Assembly: GCA_028279515.1 (NCBI GenBank)
Contig: JANQNQ010000008.1
Location: forward strand, 186,001 to 250,000
From: Flavobacteriaceae bacterium
GTDB taxonomy: Bacteria; Bacteroidota; Bacteroidia; Flavobacteriales; Flavobacteriaceae
Reading direction: 5' to 3'
DNA: 64,000 nucleotides
Shown: positions 60,763-64,000 of the stretch, piece by piece
How the letters are laid out: every line of letters starts with the position of its first letter
Numbering within the stretch: the stretch's first letter is position 1
The notes under the pieces: model-generated
Seen by the model: only the letters and a program-made list of their open reading frames with translations
Told to the model about the DNA's origin: nothing
The model's database searches: none
Translations under genes and position numbers: made by a program

Positions 60763-61119
60763 TTACCGTGTCAAGGTCATTTCGATGGTGACCATTTCTA
60801 CATTGCCACCAATTGGAGGATTGATCTTCGAAACATTCACAGTCGCTTCGTTGGCAATAGAAATTTCAGCAAAGATACGATCCAAGATACGTTTGGCCAC
60901 ATGTTCTAACAATTTTGATCGAATGGCCATTTCCTCCTTGACAATGCGATTTACATGAACATAATCAACGGTATCTTTGAGTTGGTCACTTGCTGCCGAG
61001 GGTTGTAAATTGGCCTTTACAGCCACGTCCACTCGGTAGTCACTTCCAATCTTTCCTTCTTCAACCAAACACCCATGGTATGCATATACTTGAATGTTTG
61101 TGATCTTGATAATTCCCAT
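60763..61119 (-). CDS. folB: dihydroneopterin aldolase
   Basis: FolB cleaves dihydroneopterin to 6-hydroxymethyldihydropterin in folate synthesis. The 118-residue protein (start at 61119) has VYAYHGCLVEEGKIGSDYRVDV, the VHVNRIVKEEMAIRSKLLEHVAKRI helix and ISKINPPIGG near the end. Confidence 0.94.
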   Translation of the reverse strand: MGIIKITNIQVYAYHGCLVEEGKIGSDYRVDVAVKANLQPSAASDQLKDTVDYVHVNRIVKEEMAIRSKLLEHVAKRILDRIFAEISIANEATVNVSKINPPIGGNVEMVTIEMTLTR

Positions 61120-61340
61120 GATAATAATAAAGCGCAAAGATATCAAAAATAAGGACCGTTTATAATCGAGTTTTCCCCGCCAACGGTCCTTACATAAACA
61201 AATCTATAGGTTTGATAGCAGTATAAAGTGAATACACTTTAGACTATTTTAAAATTACAAAAAATAATTAAATGATAATCAGGTAGTTATGAAATATGGA
61301 AAGGATTATTTTTGATAAAGTTTCTTTGGGGTAATTTCAG

Positions 61341-61348
61341 TAAATTTG
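61341..61348 (+). promoter_or_regulatory. -7 element before glnS
   Basis: TAAATTTG, 17 nt before the chosen start; no good -33 box. Confidence 0.4.
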
Positions 61349-61365
61349 TCGCTTTAATTACAAGT

Positions 61366-63051
61366 ATGTCAGAAGAAACACGCTCACGAAATTTTATTGA
61401 GCACATTATAGACGAAGATCTCGAAAACGGAATGTCAAATGACGTATTACGGTTTCGATTTCCGCCAGAACCCAATGGGTACCTGCATGTAGGTCATGCC
61501 AGTTCTATTTGTTTAAATTTTGGACTAGGTTTAACGTACAATGCACCTGTAAATCTTAGATTTGACGATACCAATCCTACCAAAGAAGAACAAGAATACG
61601 TTGATGCCATTAAGCTCGATGTACAATGGTTAGGCTTTGAATGGGATAATGAGTGCTATGCTTCCGACTACTTTCAGCAGTTATACGACTGGGCTGTTGC
61701 CTTGATCAAAGACGGAAAGGCCTATGTAGATTCGCAGTCTTCCGAAGAAATGGCAGCACAAAAAGGAACGCCAACCGAACCAGGAACCCACAGTCCGCAT
61801 CGTGATCGTTCTGTCGAGGAGAACCTTTCCTTGTTTGAAAAAATGAAGAATGGTGAGTTCGAAGAAGGAGCACATGTATTGCGTGCCAAGATCGATATGG
61901 CATCTCCAAATATGTTGATGCGCGATCCAGTAATGTACCGTATTCTACACAGACATCACCACAGAACCGGAAATGATTGGTGCATCTACCCGATGTATGA
62001 TTGGACACATGGTGAAAGTGATTATATAGAACAAGTATCGCACTCACTCTGTACGCTCGAATTTAAGCCGCATAGAGAGCTTTACAACTGGTTCTTGGAC
62101 AATGTATACACTAACGAGGATTTGCGCCCAAAACAGCGCGAATTTGCCCGTAGAAACTTAAGTCATACTGTGGTAAGTAAGCGAAAGTTATTGCGCCTAG
62201 TAGAAGAGGGGGTAGTAACCGGATGGGATGACCCACGTATGCCAACCATTTCAGCATTGCGCAGACGTGGTTATACACCGGCATCTATTCGCAATTTTGC
62301 TGATACCATAGGGATCGCCAAGCGCGAGAACTTGGTAGACGTTTCGCTTTTAGAATATTGCGTAAGAGAAGACTTGAACAAGTTGGCGCCAAGAGTTATG
62401 GCCGTATTGAACCCAGTGAAGCTGGTCATCACCAATTATCCAGAAGGAGAAGAAGAATGGCTCACTGCAGAAAACAATCCGGAGGATGAAAACGCAGGTA
62501 GTAGACAAGTACCATTCTCTAGAGAACTGTATATAGAGCGCGAAGATTTTAAAGAGGAAGCCAACCGCAAATTTTTCAGACTTACATTGAACAAAGAAGT
62601 ACGTTTGAAGAATGCCTATATCATCAAAGGGGAATCCGTAGTAAAAGATGCTGATGGCAATATTACTGAGATCCATTGTACGTACGATCCAAAAAGTAGA
62701 AGTGGTAGCGGTACCGAAGAATCCATGAGAAAAGTAAAAGGAACTTTGCATTGGGTATCGATCAACCATGCCGTACCTGTTGAGGTGCGTCAGTACGATC
62801 GTTTGTTTATGGACGAAGCGCCAGATAGCCACAAGGACAAGGACTTTATGGAATTCGTAAACCCTGATTCACTCAAGGTGATCAATGCCTTTGCAGAGCC
62901 AAGCTTAAAAGAAGTTGAAGTAGGAGACCGCTTCCAGTTTCAACGTATAGGTTATTTCTGTGTTGATACCGAATCGACCCCAGAAAAGATCGTTTTCAAC
63001 AAGACGGTAGGCCTAAGAGATACCTGGGCCAAAGTACAAGAAAAGAAATAG
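61366..63051 (+). CDS. glnS: glutaminyl-tRNA synthetase
   Basis: GlnRS charges tRNA-Gln. The 561-residue protein (start at 61366; an upstream TTG adds unlikely sequence) has the class I HIGH motif [15 protein letters not shown] and the KMSKS-like [11 protein letters not shown], plus the C-terminal barrel. GlnRS in this organism would meet the array's tRNA-Gln. Confidence 0.97.
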   Translation: MSEETRSRNFIEHIIDEDLENGMSNDVLRFRFPPEPNGYLHVGHASSICLNFGLGLTYNAPVNLRFDDTNPTKEEQEYVDAIKLDVQWLGFEWDNECYASDYFQQLYDWAVALIKDGKAYVDSQSSEEMAAQKGTPTEPGTHSPHRDRSVEENLSLFEKMKNGEFEEGAHVLRAKIDMASPNMLMRDPVMYRILHRHHHRTGNDWCIYPMYDWTHGESDYIEQVSHSLCTLEFKPHRELYNWFLDNVYTNEDLRPKQREFARRNLSHTVVSKRKLLRLVEEGVVTGWDDPRMPTISALRRRGYTPASIRNFADTIGIAKRENLVDVSLLEYCVREDLNKLAPRVMAVLNPVKLVITNYPEGEEEWLTAENNPEDENAGSRQVPFSRELYIEREDFKEEANRKFFRLTLNKEVRLKNAYIIKGESVVKDADGNITEIHCTYDPKSRSGSGTEESMRKVKGTLHWVSINHAVPVEVRQYDRLFMDEAPDSHKDKDFMEFVNPDSLKVINAFAEPSLKEVEVGDRFQFQRIGYFCVDTESTPEKIVFNKTVGLRDTWAKVQEKK

Positions 63052-63074
63052 GAAAGTCTCATATAACATAAAAG

Positions 63075-63113
63075 AACCCAAGGTTTACCTTCTGTAAATT
63101 TTGGGTTTTTTGT
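63075..63113 (+). terminator. terminator after glnS
   Basis: AACCCAA ... TTGGGTT with inner TTTAC / GTAAA stem and TTTTTT. Confidence 0.85.
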
Positions 63114-63153
63114 TTTATTATGCTAAGTTTAGCGCTCCTAAAACCCCTTGATC

Positions 63154-64000
63154 ATGAGAACGACCTACGTTACTATCCTCATTTTTCTATGCGCATTTAC
63201 ACTTCAGGCACAGAAAATAAAGATTAAAAAAGAACAGCTTTACGTCGATAAAGTTCACTACGGAAAAATGGTCGTAGAAGAGCTTGGTAAAGGAAAAAAG
63301 AAACTCATTTTAGAGAATACCGAAGGAAAGCAAGTAGTTGTGGTAGAGCCGAAACAGGTACTATCGCCCATCTATCACGACGACAAGACGTATGAATATA
63401 TCGAAATTTCATTTCCGACGGAAGAAGCCAAGGTAGGCCTGAAAAAGGAAGAACTACGCTGGTCACGCGATGAGGTCATCAAATTCTTAGCAGGGTATAG
63501 CGTCATGAGCGCCGGAAGCATTAATATTGATGGTGTAGACGCCTTATTGTCAGACCACCCACATGAAGTTCCTATTGATATTAAAGAAACGGCAGAAGCA
63601 GAGATGAAGATCTTTGAAACCGCTGGGAAGATGATCGATCGTGATTCTAGCAAAGAGATTTTCGTGGTCTTTAGCCGAACCAATAAAAAGAACAACAAAG
63701 TATACGCATCACACTACACGATCATTCAAGATAAAGTGACCATTGGTAAGGCCATCGCCGAAACGCCAGTAGGGCAGATGATCCCAGGAAGAAATCAGAA
63801 CAAATTTAAACCGACGGCAGACTCAGAACCCAAGGTATTCTTTTACGCCTTTGACGGATTGCCGGTGGGTTCATTAGAAATTGGAGATAAAGGAGTTTTA
63901 CGAACGTATCTTCCGTTTAAGATCTACGGACAAAACGAAGCCAATTACAATGATGAAAGTTTAAACTTGCTTCAACGAATTGCGAAGGCAGCTCAATTTT
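63154..64000 (+). CDS. secreted hypothetical protein, C-terminus off window
   Basis: An ATG at 63154 opens a frame that stays open to the window end, at least 282 residues. It begins with a signal peptide (TTYVTILIFLCAFTLQAQ) and continues as a beta-rich and charged protein (KMVVEELGKGKKKLILENTEGKQVVVVEP). No family is recognised. Confidence 0.8.
   Translation, partial: MRTTYVTILIFLCAFTLQAQKIKIKKEQLYVDKVHYGKMVVEELGKGKKKLILENTEGKQVVVVEPKQVLSPIYHDDKTYEYIEISFPTEEAKVGLKKEELRWSRDEVIKFLAGYSVMSAGSINIDGVDALLSDHPHEVPIDIKETAEAEMKIFETAGKMIDRDSSKEIFVVFSRTNKKNNKVYASHYTIIQDKVTIGKAIAETPVGQMIPGRNQNKFKPTADSEPKVFFYAFDGLPVGSLEIGDKGVLRTYLPFKIYGQNEANYNDESLNLLQRIAKAAQF

Noticed and set aside
1-64000. CRISPR arrays or rRNA genes
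   Set aside because: No regularly spaced repeats and no rRNA sequence were seen anywhere in the window.

Overview
The window comes from a member of the Bacteroidota, most likely a marine Flavobacteriaceae. The evidence is low GC, -7 elements of the form TAnnTTTG with an upstream TTTG about 20 bp away, little use of Shine-Dalgarno sites, many lipoproteins and secreted proteins of flavobacterial type, and a familiar gene order (pdxA, DUF177, rpmF, fabH, accB, accC). Most of the 64 kb is ordinary chromosomal housekeeping in short operons with clear intrinsic terminators.

Layout. 1-3.2 kb, minus strand: the N-terminal part of an AAA-type ATPase, then an operon of a conserved protein, DoxX, rsmI and a uracil-DNA-glycosylase-like gene. 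3.3-10.5 kb, plus strand: tdk, alr, mscL, asd, a second DoxX-like gene, a prolyl oligopeptidase lipoprotein and an ABC ATPase. 10.5-15.45 kb is the unusual region. It has two short terminated units with tiny ORFs, a BoxA-like leader with three hairpins, and a dense array of tRNA-like genes covering at least a dozen isotypes. An SPFH/slipin gene lies in the same apparent transcript. Several units are damaged, interrupted or possibly circularly permuted tRNAs. 15.5-24.5 kb: two unknown genes beside the array, then a minus-strand block with a LytTR regulator and a propeller-type sensor kinase, a lipoprotein, a small secreted protein and a VIT/vWA protein. 24.9-36.8 kb: a TerB-like protein, a GreA-like/Vsr pair, an FAD oxidoreductase, the fatty-acid/biotin-carboxylase operon, pdxA, riboflavin synthase, a tRNA-Met, a VOC epimerase, rbfA and a LolC/E-type permease. 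37-49.3 kb: dusB, peptidases, lepA, an IR-flanked four-helix-bundle gene, a CPA1 antiporter, a metallo-beta-lactamase-fold enzyme, and subtilisin and M1 lipoproteins. 49.5-51.2 kb: a small prophage-like module (S24 repressor, tiny HTH protein, holin) with a strong operator dyad. 51.2-64 kb: rnpA, an S41 protease, rpiB, an AT-rich gap, rnr, LysE, tRNA-Cys, folB, glnS and a partial secreted protein.

How the parts work together. The housekeeping genes cover translation (rsmI, rbfA, lepA, dusB, rnpA, rnr, glnS, tRNAs), envelope and lipid metabolism (alr, mscL, accBC, fabH, LolC/E-like), and secreted proteolysis. The best candidate for an undescribed system is the tRNA-like array with its slipin gene. 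One BoxA-led transcript seems to carry a near one-per-isotype set of divergent tRNAs plus an SPFH protein and ends at a strong terminator. A stress-response, decoy or RNA-repair role is my inference. No RtcB-type ligase or nuclease is present in the window.
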